Assembly (NCBI GenBank): GCA_016708435.1
Contig: JADJFV010000009.1
Coordinates: 1-64,000, forward strand
Direction of reading: 5' to 3'
Source: Leptospiraceae bacterium
GTDB lineage: Bacteria > Spirochaetota > Leptospiria > Leptospirales > Leptospiraceae
Length of the DNA: 64,000 nucleotides
A program made the position numbers and the translations under genes. Position 1 is the stretch's first letter, and each line of letters begins with the position of its first letter. The notes under the pieces are model-generated. The model saw only the letters and a list, made by a program, of their open reading frames with translations, did not search any database and was not told where the DNA came from. Of the stretch, positions 17,711 to 26,830 are shown piece after piece.

Positions 17711-18354
17711 ATATTCAAAACTTTAATGTTACAGGCGGCCAGAATGTATTTGCTACTAATATTGAGAACTTAGTATTAAATCAGAATAATAAAAAAGAAG
17801 ATACAAAAGATTTAGTAAAAGACTTATTATTTGCGTGTAGTGAACTTCAGAGCAAAAAGGGATTTCATAAAGAATCGGAAAATTCCTATAACGATTTTAT
17901 TGGGTCGATTTTAAAAGCCAAGAGTTACCAAGTTAATCTAGAGAGTAGAAAAGGTGCTACTCTAAAAACAGGAAATCCGGGAGAAATTGATATAGAAATA
18001 TTAAAAGAGGATAATTCGTCTTTGGCGATATGTGAAGGAATGATTTTACCTTCTTTGAATGAGCAATATATTAAAGATCATATATTAAAAGTATTTACTT
18101 ATGATGCAAACGGTCTGTTTCAAAATTTTATAATCGCTTATATAAATGTAGTGAATTACGGTGAGTTTGTCCGAAAGTATAAAGACTTAGTTTTAAGAAT
18201 TGATTATCAATATCCATTAATAAATGCGGAAGTAAAAGATGTCTCCTCGGATTACAATACTGGAACCGATATGAACATACTTCGGACTCTATTTAATCGG
18301 AATGGAAAAGAAGTAAATCTGTATCATTTATTAGTAAGCATGAATAGGCAATAG
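17707..18354 (+). CDS. hypothetical protein, possible PD-(D/E)XK-like fold
   Basis: 215 residues. The N-terminus NFNVTGGQNVFATNIENLVL repeats the motif that ends the upstream protein. The middle has YNDFIGSILKAKSYQVNLES and GEIDIEILKEDNSSLAICEG. This arrangement resembles a restriction-nuclease fold (helix with an acidic residue, then D...E), but the usual E-x-K is replaced by CEG, so a nuclease role is doubtful. The C-terminus is an alpha/beta segment. The gene overlaps its neighbour by four bases and is probably co-translated. Function is unknown; the defence context is inferred from location. Confidence 0.5.
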   Translation: MNIQNFNVTGGQNVFATNIENLVLNQNNKKEDTKDLVKDLLFACSELQSKKGFHKESENSYNDFIGSILKAKSYQVNLESRKGATLKTGNPGEIDIEILKEDNSSLAICEGMILPSLNEQYIKDHILKVFTYDANGLFQNFIIAYINVVNYGEFVRKYKDLVLRIDYQYPLINAEVKDVSSDYNTGTDMNILRTLFNRNGKEVNLYHLLVSMNRQ

Positions 18355-18380
18355 AAATAATTTAAAAATGAGGGCAACAA

Positions 18381-20587
18381 ATGATTGAAGTAGAAGAGTT
18401 GGGAGTTATTCGAAAAGTAAAGTTAGATGATTTAATCTTAGATCCAAATAATTTTCGTTTTGTAGATGACGAACGATATGTAAAGATTGAGGATAAGGCT
18501 AAATATGCTGATTCTGATATACAGCTAAGAATTCAAAGTATATTATTGGGCGATAAAAAAGAAAATGTGCAAGATTTAACCAGAAGTTTTTTATCGAATG
18601 GTTTATTAGAACATGATTATATCCAGGTTACTTTCTTAGAAAATATTGGAAAGTATCTTGTCACAGAAGGAAACCGTCGAACTGCATTTTTGAAGTATAT
18701 AAAAAGTGAATACGAATCCAAACATATTGATCTCGGAAAATTAGATAAAAAATATCTATTCGAAAAAGAACTTCCAGTTGCGGTTCATAATTCAGTTTCT
18801 CCAGAAAAGAGTTTGATTATGATGGGGCTACAGCATGTTACTCGTAAAAAGCCATGGCCTGCCTATAACCAAGCTTTAATGATAGAAGAACTATTAAAGG
18901 TTGAGCCGTATAAATCAAAGCCTGAGATGGTAAGTGAAGAATTGGGTATCTCTAGCCGTCAATTTAATCAATCCAGAAAAACTCTTTTTTAATTAATCAG
19001 TTTATCCGGTTAGGCTATAAAAATGATTTTAAAGCAGATAAGTATAATTATTTTTTAGAAATCATTCGTTCTCCTGATTTGAGAAATTGGATAGGTTGGG
19101 ATGAATATAGTTATGAAGCAAAGAATTTAGATAATCTTCATCGTTTGTTTTCTTATTTCCTAGAAGGTGGGGCTGATATTAAAGATAGAAATTCTGATGA
19201 AGACGATGAATATGAAGAAAGCAATTCATACCATTCTGGCAAAGCGTTAATTAGAGATTCAAAGCATTTGAGGGACTTAGCAAGGATCATTAGTAACCCC
19301 AAAAAATTAGAGCAGTTTGAGAGAACTGGAGAATTTCCTCGACGAGAAGAAGAAATTCCTGACAAAGTAAAAGAATTAAATCAAGTTATTTTAGAATTAG
19401 AAACTCAGCGAGAGAGTTTGACTCAAGAAGAGTTATATGAAATTTCTGGTGGCTCTGAAAAACTTACTTTAATCTCAAAGAGTAAACAATTCTTTTTGCC
19501 TGTATTGTATAAAGAGAATGATAAAAAAGAATTATACATACAAGGAAAAGATACAAAGCATTTTAGTGAACTATTTATAAAGAATTATAAGAAGTTTAAA
19601 AATCTAGAATTAAAAAACCTAAATCGTATCAATATATTTGCTGGAAAAAACAATGCAGGAAAAACTACATTATTGGAAGCAATATTGTTATTAGCCAATC
19701 AAAATAACTATCGTGCAATTTTTGAGATTATAATGAAAAGGGCAAAGCATGTAGAATCTACTGCAGAGACTTTTTCATTGGTTATTCAAGCTCTTCATAA
19801 ACTTGTAGAGATTGAAGGAAACATTGATGGAAAGCACACAAAAGTAAGTTATCATTCAGAAAAAGAAATAGAAGATGGAATTGTTAAATCTAACTTACTG
19901 AAAGTATTTTCTGAATACAATTCAGATAGACAATCAGTGCAAGTACAAATTCAAGCATTTGGATATATTAAAGAATTAGCAAATATTGGAAATAATAGAA
20001 AGTTAGTTCGCTCTGTTTATTCCAGTCCATTTTCAGCTAGTCATTCTGAATTAGTAGAAGCCTGTCATTCTATGAGTTTAAATTCTTTTGAAAAAAATGG
20101 AGAAAAGTTTATTGCGAAAGATAAAATCATTGGATTCATTCAAAAATACGTAGATACAAAAATTCGATACATTGAAATGGATCAAAAAAATTTCAAAGTT
20201 ACACATGAGGAACTGGATACGATGTTTCTCTGGGAATACGGCGAAGGCTTACAACGAATATTCTACATTTCTCTTTTATTCGCTTATGCAGAGAATGGAA
20301 TTGTATGTATTGACGAATTTGAAAATGCAGTTTACTTTGGTTTGCTTACAAAATTTACAGAGCTAATTCAATATCTAGCCGTTGAATTTAATGTACAAGT
20401 ATTTCTCACAACGCATAGTAAGGAGTGTGTGGATGCGTTTATATTGAATGATTATAGAACAGAGGATATTTCGGCTTATACTCTCCTTCCGAAGAAAGAT
20501 GGAACGGTTACTTCTTTTTATTATTCGGGAAATGATTTAAAAGGATACATTGAAGATATGAATACTGATGTGAGGACGTTTCTATGA
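18381..20587 (+). CDS. ParB-like domain fused to OLD/AAA15-type ATPase (frameshift)
   Basis: The first part (from ATG 18381) is ParB/Srx-like: KLDDLILDPNNFRF, then YLVTEGNRRTAFLKYIKSEY and a helix-turn-helix-like EMVSEELGISSRQFNQSRK. It stops at 18992. Adding one T to the T6 run at 18985-18990 keeps the frame open through LINQFIRLGYKND into the long frame ending at 20587. An acidic linker (DEDDEYEESNS) and a helical stretch follow. Then comes an ABC-type ATPase: KNYKKFKNLELKNLN, Walker A GKNNAGKTTLLEA (about residue 422), signature YGEGLQR, Walker B GIVCIDEFENAVYF, H-loop FLTTHSKE. If repaired it is ~735 residues. It overlaps the TOPRIM-like gene by four bases. Two separate genes are possible, but the lack of a start before the ATPase favours a fusion. 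Confidence 0.72.
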
Positions 20588-21525
20588 AAAATTATAAAGG
20601 GATTTTTGTATTTTGTGAAGGACCTCATGATGTTGCTTTTATTTCAAAGGTATTAAAAATTATAAATGGATATAAAGATTTTAGAGATAGGGCTATTTCT
20701 GAATTGCCGCTACCTTTAAATGATTATTATAAAATTAAATATGGTCAATATGAACCCATTATTGATAATGAAGATATTGTTGCTCCTTTTCTGCCAAGAA
20801 GCGTCATGTTAAATGCATCTGAAAATACTTTTATATTTCTTTATCCGTGTGGTGGAATAGACAATATCTTGACATGGACTAAGGAATTAGGTGCAGCTGA
20901 AAAAGTAGGAAGCAAGAAAAATTTAGTTAAGATAGAATTAGAGAAAATAAAGAAGAACTTTGAATTGCATTTAAAAAAAATAATAAAGCTGGAGCAACCA
21001 GAGAACAACGATAATGAAATGTTTAATGAAGAACCTACATTTTGTTTTTTTGTAGATGCTGATGACAAAGGTGCAAAAAAACGATTTGAAGAATTCGAAA
21101 CAAATTATAAAGAAAACTTCAATGAAAAAGTTAATTTAGAACAATATAATAAATGGGATGAAAAGAAAAAACTTGGGTTTTATGTATTTCATTTAGATGA
21201 TACAAATCATACAGGTAGTTTAGAAGATATTTTATTTCAGATTGTAGATAATAAAGATGAGTTAGGTTTTTTTGAAAAGCATTACACAGAAAATTTTCCA
21301 AAGAGTGGTGAGGAAGCTGCAAGGCTAACTAAAATTAAAAAGGCATCGCTAACTAGTGCTGGTCAATATAAAAATGCAGGCTCAGCGCTTTCTGTAATTG
21401 CAAAAGACGAAAAGAGGAACAATCAAGGGGTTTACGTTCATGCTGGTTTTTTAAAGGAAGAAGAAATAAAAGAAAATCAGTATTGTCAGAGAATCGCCAA
21501 ATTCTTTCAGGAGGTCGTTCCTTGA
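20584..21525 (+). CDS. TOPRIM-like partner of the ATPase (DUF3226/DUF4435-like)
   Basis: 313 residues; start ATGA overlaps the ATPase stop. The N-terminus GIFVFCEGPHDVAFISKVLK has the conserved Glu and Asp of a TOPRIM fold. FCFFVDADDKGAKKRF gives the second acidic motif (D-x-D), and GSLEDILFQIV the conserved helix after it. OLD, Gabija and PARIS-type defence systems pair a similar ATPase with a TOPRIM nuclease. By analogy this protein would be the effector nuclease held by the ATPase. That is inference; exact family membership cannot be settled from sequence reading alone. Confidence 0.7.
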   Translation: MKNYKGIFVFCEGPHDVAFISKVLKIINGYKDFRDRAISELPLPLNDYYKIKYGQYEPIIDNEDIVAPFLPRSVMLNASENTFIFLYPCGGIDNILTWTKELGAAEKVGSKKNLVKIELEKIKKNFELHLKKIIKLEQPENNDNEMFNEEPTFCFFVDADDKGAKKRFEEFETNYKENFNEKVNLEQYNKWDEKKKLGFYVFHLDDTNHTGSLEDILFQIVDNKDELGFFEKHYTENFPKSGEEAARLTKIKKASLTSAGQYKNAGSALSVIAKDEKRNNQGVYVHAGFLKEEEIKENQYCQRIAKFFQEVVP

Positions 21526-21593
21526 CTCCATCACCACTGCAAATTCGAAAAGAATTACTTTCCAATGAATACACCCGTAAGGATAATACATGA
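21522..21593 (+). CDS. 23-residue coupled open frame
   Basis: From TTG 21522, which overlaps the TOPRIM stop (TTGA), to TGA 21593, which overlaps the drmA start (ATGA). It reads LTPSPLQIRKELLSNEYTRK and three more residues. It bridges the two genes with an overlap at each end. This could be a coupling leader, or the leftover start of a gene that once preceded drmA: LQIRKELL resembles the KIREQLLDLV at the drmA N-terminus. It may be chance. Confidence 0.25.
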   Translation: MTPSPLQIRKELLSNEYTRKDNT

Positions 21594-24500
21594 GTAACCC
21601 CCAAGTTATCAGTCAAACTAAAATCAGAGAGCAATTACTCGACTTAGTAACGTTAGATTTGTTAGGACCTAAGCAGGGAGAGGAAGAGGAAGTAACAGAA
21701 AAAAGAATAGAGGCTCGTTATATTTTAGGAAAACTTGCTCCACAAAATGTACAAGTTGAGGAAGAGGAGGAAGAAGAAAAGGATGAGGAGACAGAGGTTG
21801 ATTCTTTGGATATGGGATCAGACGATGATGCTCCTGTAGAAACGAAAGCTCCACCTAAAACAATGCTTCCTTCTTCTATGGGTTTAAGTTTTGCCATTGA
21901 TAAAAGTGAAAAATCTTTTTTTGTTCAGTCGAATTGGGGATTTTACAATAGAGTCAAAAATACAGAAGGAAGAAATATTTGGAAACGAAAGCCGATTCAA
22001 AATGAAGCTAAAGAAATATTTTTAAAAGAAGGATTGATTGAACGAATCTTAGTTTATTCTAATGAAGAAATTGAAGGTGGAATTTATTACAAAGGAATTA
22101 TCAGACAAAACCCAGAAAAAGAATGGTTGGTTTCTTTATTTCTAGTGAATGAATTTAAAGCCACTTCTAAAAAGTCTGAGAACATTTTATTTCAACCGGA
22201 AATGGAAGTATTTGGAAGAGAAAATAAAGAAATATTCATCAAACGTGTATTTAAGAAAAGCACTCGATTTGCTGAGGGACTTTTAGCAGAGGAAGAAAAA
22301 TTAAATGAAATGGCTTATCATGATCATCTTGAATTTGCTGTCGGTCATAATGTAAGCACACATACAAATAAGAAAGAAATTCATTCCCATAGAGCAGTCA
22401 GTATAAAAACAAAGTTTGTTCCTGTGTTTGAACTACCATATTTTCAACAAGCAGAGCCTTCCACTTATTCTGAATTATCTGGAATTATTTTGGATATGAA
22501 AGTATTGTCTGAAATAAACAAAGCAAATCTGATTCAATCGTTACAATGTTTGCCGGATGCATACCAATCATGGATAAAAGAAGAATTGCAAGTTCTGAAA
22601 AATAAAAATCTGCAAGAGTATACAGAAACATCCGAAAAAGTTGTGGCTAATTTTAATTTACTTCTGAGCAGATTAAAAGAAGGAATTCAAGTTCTAGAAA
22701 GTGTTCCTAAAGCATTGGATGCGTTTCGCTTTGCAAATAGTGCGATGTACCAACAAAGAATTCATACTATTTATTCAGAAGAAAAACGAAAAGGAAATCC
22801 TTCTTCGCTAGAAAGTGCAGATATAGAAAAAAATCGCTCTTGGCGTATATTTCAGTTAGCATTTTTACTGATTACTTTGCCTTCGCTTTCTAACTTAATG
22901 CATAAGGATCGAATTGATCCAATGGAATCAGTAGCTGATTTAATTTGGTTTCCAACTGGTGGTGGTAAGACGGAAGCTTATCTAGGAGTGACTGCTTTTT
23001 GTTTGGCTATTCGTAGATTGGATGGAGTCGTAGAAGATAGGGAGAGTGAATATGGTGTAGGGGTAATCATGCGTTATACGCTTCGCCTACTTACGTTGCA
23101 ACAATTCCAAAGATCTACTGCATTAATCTGTGCCTGTGAAGAAATTAGAAAAGAAGATCCAGTCAAATGGGGAAATACACCCTTTAGAATTGGACTTTGG
23201 GTAGGACAAAAAACTACTCCCAATAAAACAGAAGGGAGTAAACAAGCATTAGCTTCGATGACTGATAATTACTTTTCAACGAGCAATTTTTCAAGTGGCA
23301 ATCCTTTACAGCTTACAAATTGTCCTTGGTGTGGAAATGAAATTTCTAGGAAAAACCTAGAAGTTCAAACATATCCAAAACTGGCTAGGACGATTACTTA
23401 TTGTGGTGATCCAAGTGGTAATTGTAGCTTTAGTAAACGAAGAGCAAACCTTGAAGGGATACCAATTGTAGTAGTCGACGAAGAGATATACAGGTTATTA
23501 CCCGCTTTAATCATTGCTACCGTTGATAAGTTTGCCCAAATGCCTTGGGAACCTCAGATTCAAATGTTATTTGGTCGAGTGGATAGACACTGTGAACGAC
23601 ATGGATTTGCTTCCTCGGAAACAGAAGAGGCTACTTCTCATACTGCGTCTGGTGGATTTAAGTCTGTAAAAGTAAAAGAGCATAAAAACTTGAGACCTCC
23701 AGATTTAATAATCCAGGATGAATTGCATTTAATCAGCGGACCTCTTGGAAGCCTGGTAGGATTGTATGAGACTGCTATCGATGAATTATGTTCATGGGAA
23801 GTGAATGGAAAAAAAGTTCGCTCTAAAATTATTGCTTCTACTGCAACAATTCGAATGGCAAGTGAACAAATAGCCAGATTGTATACTCGTAAAACTTTTA
23901 TTTTTCCTGTGCCGGGACTTCGCATTGAAAATAATTTTTTCTTACGTCAAGTGGAACCAACAGATGAGAAACCTGGGAGATTGTATTTAGGAATAAATGC
24001 GATAGGAGAAAGAGTTAAGGTTCTAATGATTAGAGTCTACTTGGCTTTCTTGGCTGCCGCCCAAACCTTACAAGACCAATATGGTAGTGCAGGAGATCCG
24101 TATATGACGTTAGTTGGATACTTTAATTCTATTCGAGAGTTAGGCGGTATGCGACGGTTAATTGAAGATGATGTAAGTAGTCGTCTATATAGGATGGATA
24201 ATCGAGGATTAAGTCAAAGAAAAAGACCTCGCATTGAGGAACTAACGTCTAGAAAATCTGCATTAGAAATTCCAAAGATACTAGAAATTTTGGAGTCTCC
24301 ACACCCTCTTAATGACACAGAAGCTAACAAAAGATATATAGATGTTCTCTTAGCCACAAATATGATTTCTGTGGGTGTGGATGTAAAACGATTCGGTTTA
24401 ATGGTAGTAGCCGGTCAACCGAAGACTACATCGGAATACATTCAGGCTACATCTCGTGTAGGTCGATCCTTTCCAGGAATTGTTTGCACTGTTTACAATT

Positions 24501-24991
24501 GGACTCGTCCGAGGGATATATCTCACTATGAACGGTTTGAATACTACCATGATACATTTTATAGACAAGTGGAAGTAAATTCAGTGACTCCTTTTTCTCC
24601 AAGAGCATTGGACAGAGCGTTAAATGGCGTGTTAGTCGGACTAATTCGATTATTAGATAAACCGTTCAATCCAAATGCATCCGCTGAATTGTTTCAACCT
24701 GATTTGGAAATACTCCAAAAGGCAATTTCAATTATAAAAGAGAGAGCAAAATTGATAAACAAAGATGTTTTGTCGGATTTAGAAAGGCTTATCGAGGATA
24801 GAATCGAAACTTGGACTAGCAGAATTGAAGAAGCGGCAAAATTCGGTAATACTTTACAATTTAAGAAAAGCAAAGGAGATAATGTGGAATTGTTGGTAGA
24901 TTTAAATCATCCAGAAAGAGACAATTATCTGTTTTGCTTAAATTCCTTAAGAGATGTGGAAAGCAGTGTTAGCTTTTATTTACAGGACTAA
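21590..24991 (+). CDS. drmA: DrmA, DISARM helicase
   Basis: 1133 residues, the expected size of DrmA. The N-terminus KIREQLLDLVTLDLLGPKQG and an acidic tract (about residues 55-75) match the family. Helicase motifs: WFPTGGGKTEAYLG (Walker A, about residue 455), IIQDELHLISGPLGS (Walker B as DELH, ~710), ASTATIRMA (motif III) and ATNMISVGVDVKRFGLMVV with YIQATSRVGRS (motifs V-VI). A CPWCG...C...C cysteine cluster lies between Walker A and B. DrmA with DrmB forms the core DISARM complex that engages incoming DNA. The gene is intact and followed three bases later by drmB. Confidence 0.93.
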   Translation: MSNPQVISQTKIREQLLDLVTLDLLGPKQGEEEEVTEKRIEARYILGKLAPQNVQVEEEEEEEKDEETEVDSLDMGSDDDAPVETKAPPKTMLPSSMGLSFAIDKSEKSFFVQSNWGFYNRVKNTEGRNIWKRKPIQNEAKEIFLKEGLIERILVYSNEEIEGGIYYKGIIRQNPEKEWLVSLFLVNEFKATSKKSENILFQPEMEVFGRENKEIFIKRVFKKSTRFAEGLLAEEEKLNEMAYHDHLEFAVGHNVSTHTNKKEIHSHRAVSIKTKFVPVFELPYFQQAEPSTYSELSGIILDMKVLSEINKANLIQSLQCLPDAYQSWIKEELQVLKNKNLQEYTETSEKVVANFNLLLSRLKEGIQVLESVPKALDAFRFANSAMYQQRIHTIYSEEKRKGNPSSLESADIEKNRSWRIFQLAFLLITLPSLSNLMHKDRIDPMESVADLIWFPTGGGKTEAYLGVTAFCLAIRRLDGVVEDRESEYGVGVIMRYTLRLLTLQQFQRSTALICACEEIRKEDPVKWGNTPFRIGLWVGQKTTPNKTEGSKQALASMTDNYFSTSNFSSGNPLQLTNCPWCGNEISRKNLEVQTYPKLARTITYCGDPSGNCSFSKRRANLEGIPIVVVDEEIYRLLPALIIATVDKFAQMPWEPQIQMLFGRVDRHCERHGFASSETEEATSHTASGGFKSVKVKEHKNLRPPDLIIQDELHLISGPLGSLVGLYETAIDELCSWEVNGKKVRSKIIASTATIRMASEQIARLYTRKTFIFPVPGLRIENNFFLRQVEPTDEKPGRLYLGINAIGERVKVLMIRVYLAFLAAAQTLQDQYGSAGDPYMTLVGYFNSIRELGGMRRLIEDDVSSRLYRMDNRGLSQRKRPRIEELTSRKSALEIPKILEILESPHPLNDTEANKRYIDVLLATNMISVGVDVKRFGLMVVAGQPKTTSEYIQATSRVGRSFPGIVCTVYNWTRPRDISHYERFEYYHDTFYRQVEVNSVTPFSPRALDRALNGVLVGLIRLLDKPFNPNASAELFQPDLEILQKAISIIKERAKLINKDVLSDLERLIEDRIETWTSRIEEAAKFGNTLQFKKSKGDNVELLVDLNHPERDNYLFCLNSLRDVESSVSFYLQD

Positions 24992-24994
24992 ACG

Positions 24995-26827
24995 ATGAAC
25001 CAAGACAATACAAATCCGTTTCTCGGAGAATTAAAACCAAGCCAGATTATTTATAATTTTGGTGTTGGTTCCATAATAGATTTCCCAAATATATCAGCAA
25101 TGGTGAAAGGCTTAAATTTTTGGGATGTCAAAAGTCAATATACAAAATATTTTAATGAACCAAGGTTAAAATTTGCGATAGAAAGATTCTTAGGAAAAAA
25201 AATTTCATTCTTAAGCGCTCCTCCTTCAGATGCGGCTAAAGGAATACCAGTTTTAACATTTCCTAAATGGATGCGATGTCCGTTATGTGGAAGAATGACT
25301 ACAGTAGATAATAAAGAAATTTTTCAATTGAAAGTAGATAATTATAGATCAGATCGAAATCAATACGTTCATGCAAATTGTTCTAAGTCTAATGGAAAGG
25401 TTTTACCAACTGTGTTTCCTGTTCGAAGACTTATGGCTTGTTCTAAGGGGCATATAGATGATTTCCCGTGGATGTATTTTGTGCATAGGGGTAATACGGA
25501 ATGTCAAGGTCCATTGTATTGGAAAGAAAAAAATGCTACTGGTGAACCAGAAGATATTTCGATAGAATGCAAAGGCTGTGATACAACTAGATCATTGGTA
25601 GAAGCGTTAGGAGATGCGGGTAAGAAAAATTTGCCTCCTAAATGTTCAGGCTATCATCCTCATTTGGATACTTCTGAGGATTGTGATGAGGAACCAAGGG
25701 TAATTGTATTAGGTGCAAGTAATATTTGGTTTCCTATGGCTTTATCAATTATTTCTTTGCCTCGATTGGATGATAGTCTGTCAAAGGTAGATGAAGCCAT
25801 ATTAAAAGAAATTCAATTAATTGGTGGTATTACTACGAAAGAAGTAATACCAAGTTTTAGAAGTGCAGGAGTATTACGATCTCTACATAGCTTTTCCGAC
25901 GAGGAGATATGGAGCGCAATTAATCGATATAAGAATAAGAATCAAGACAGTGCTAGTAGCGAGACTCAGAAAACAGATTTAAAGGCACCGGAATGGACTT
26001 TATTTACGATGCAAGAAGAAATATTTAAACCAGAATTTGTCATGAAAAACACGGAATTAAGTGTAGAGTTTCAAGCCAAGTTTACTGCAATAAAAAAAAT
26101 TGAACGGCTTAAAGAAGTTGTTTCGCTTGTTGGATTTTCGAGGCTAATTTCCCCTGGCGAATTTGGAGATCAAGAAGATACACCACAAGAATTGAGAGCA
26201 CCCTTATTTACTGACTCAACTGTTGATTGGGTTCCTACCATTGAAGTAAAAGGGGAAGGAATTTTTATTCAATTCAATGAAACAGTGATTCAAGAATGGC
26301 TACGCAGAAACAGCGTGAAGGAATTAGAGAGCAAATTTTTGGAAAGTTATAAACGAAGCAGAAGAAACTTTGGCTTGGATGAAAATATCGGATTTCCTGG
26401 GATGCGTTATATTCTAATTCATTCTTTTTCACATGCATTTATGAGACAGTTATCTTTAGAATGTGGTTACTCGTTAGCATCCTTAAAAGAAAGGATCTAT
26501 TGTAAAGAGGCTCCAGAGCCAAGAGCGGGAGTATTGATTTATACTGCCGCAGCAGATAGCGAGGGAACACTTGGTGGTCTCGTAAATCTTGCCTCCAAAG
26601 AGTATATACAAAAATTGTTGCTGGATTTACAATCTGACATGAAGCTTTGCTCGTCCGATCCGCATTGTGCAGAACATGAACCAGATTTAAGTGGGACTAG
26701 GTTGCATGGAGCTTCCTGTCATTCCTGTCTTTTTATTCCAGAAACTTCCTGTGAAAAAGGAAACAAATTTCTAGATAGAAAGATACTCGTTGAAACAGTA
26801 AGTAAATTTTCGGAGTATTTCTTTTAA
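24995..26827 (+). CDS. drmB: DrmB, DUF1998 protein of DISARM
   Basis: 610 residues. The opening LKPSQIIYNFGVGSIIDFPN, the first zinc-like pair CPLCGRM, RLMACSKGHIDDFPW, and C-terminal GMRYILIHSFSHAFMRQLSL, LGGLVNLA and CHSCLFIPETSCE are hallmarks of the DUF1998 module. In DISARM it partners the DrmA helicase. The gene is intact, starts three bases after drmA and ends three bases before the NERD/helicase gene. The unit drmA-drmB-28465 is therefore tightly co-transcribed. Confidence 0.93.
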   Translation: MNQDNTNPFLGELKPSQIIYNFGVGSIIDFPNISAMVKGLNFWDVKSQYTKYFNEPRLKFAIERFLGKKISFLSAPPSDAAKGIPVLTFPKWMRCPLCGRMTTVDNKEIFQLKVDNYRSDRNQYVHANCSKSNGKVLPTVFPVRRLMACSKGHIDDFPWMYFVHRGNTECQGPLYWKEKNATGEPEDISIECKGCDTTRSLVEALGDAGKKNLPPKCSGYHPHLDTSEDCDEEPRVIVLGASNIWFPMALSIISLPRLDDSLSKVDEAILKEIQLIGGITTKEVIPSFRSAGVLRSLHSFSDEEIWSAINRYKNKNQDSASSETQKTDLKAPEWTLFTMQEEIFKPEFVMKNTELSVEFQAKFTAIKKIERLKEVVSLVGFSRLISPGEFGDQEDTPQELRAPLFTDSTVDWVPTIEVKGEGIFIQFNETVIQEWLRRNSVKELESKFLESYKRSRRNFGLDENIGFPGMRYILIHSFSHAFMRQLSLECGYSLASLKERIYCKEAPEPRAGVLIYTAAADSEGTLGGLVNLASKEYIQKLLLDLQSDMKLCSSDPHCAEHEPDLSGTRLHGASCHSCLFIPETSCEKGNKFLDRKILVETVSKFSEYFF

Positions 26828-26830
26828 TCT

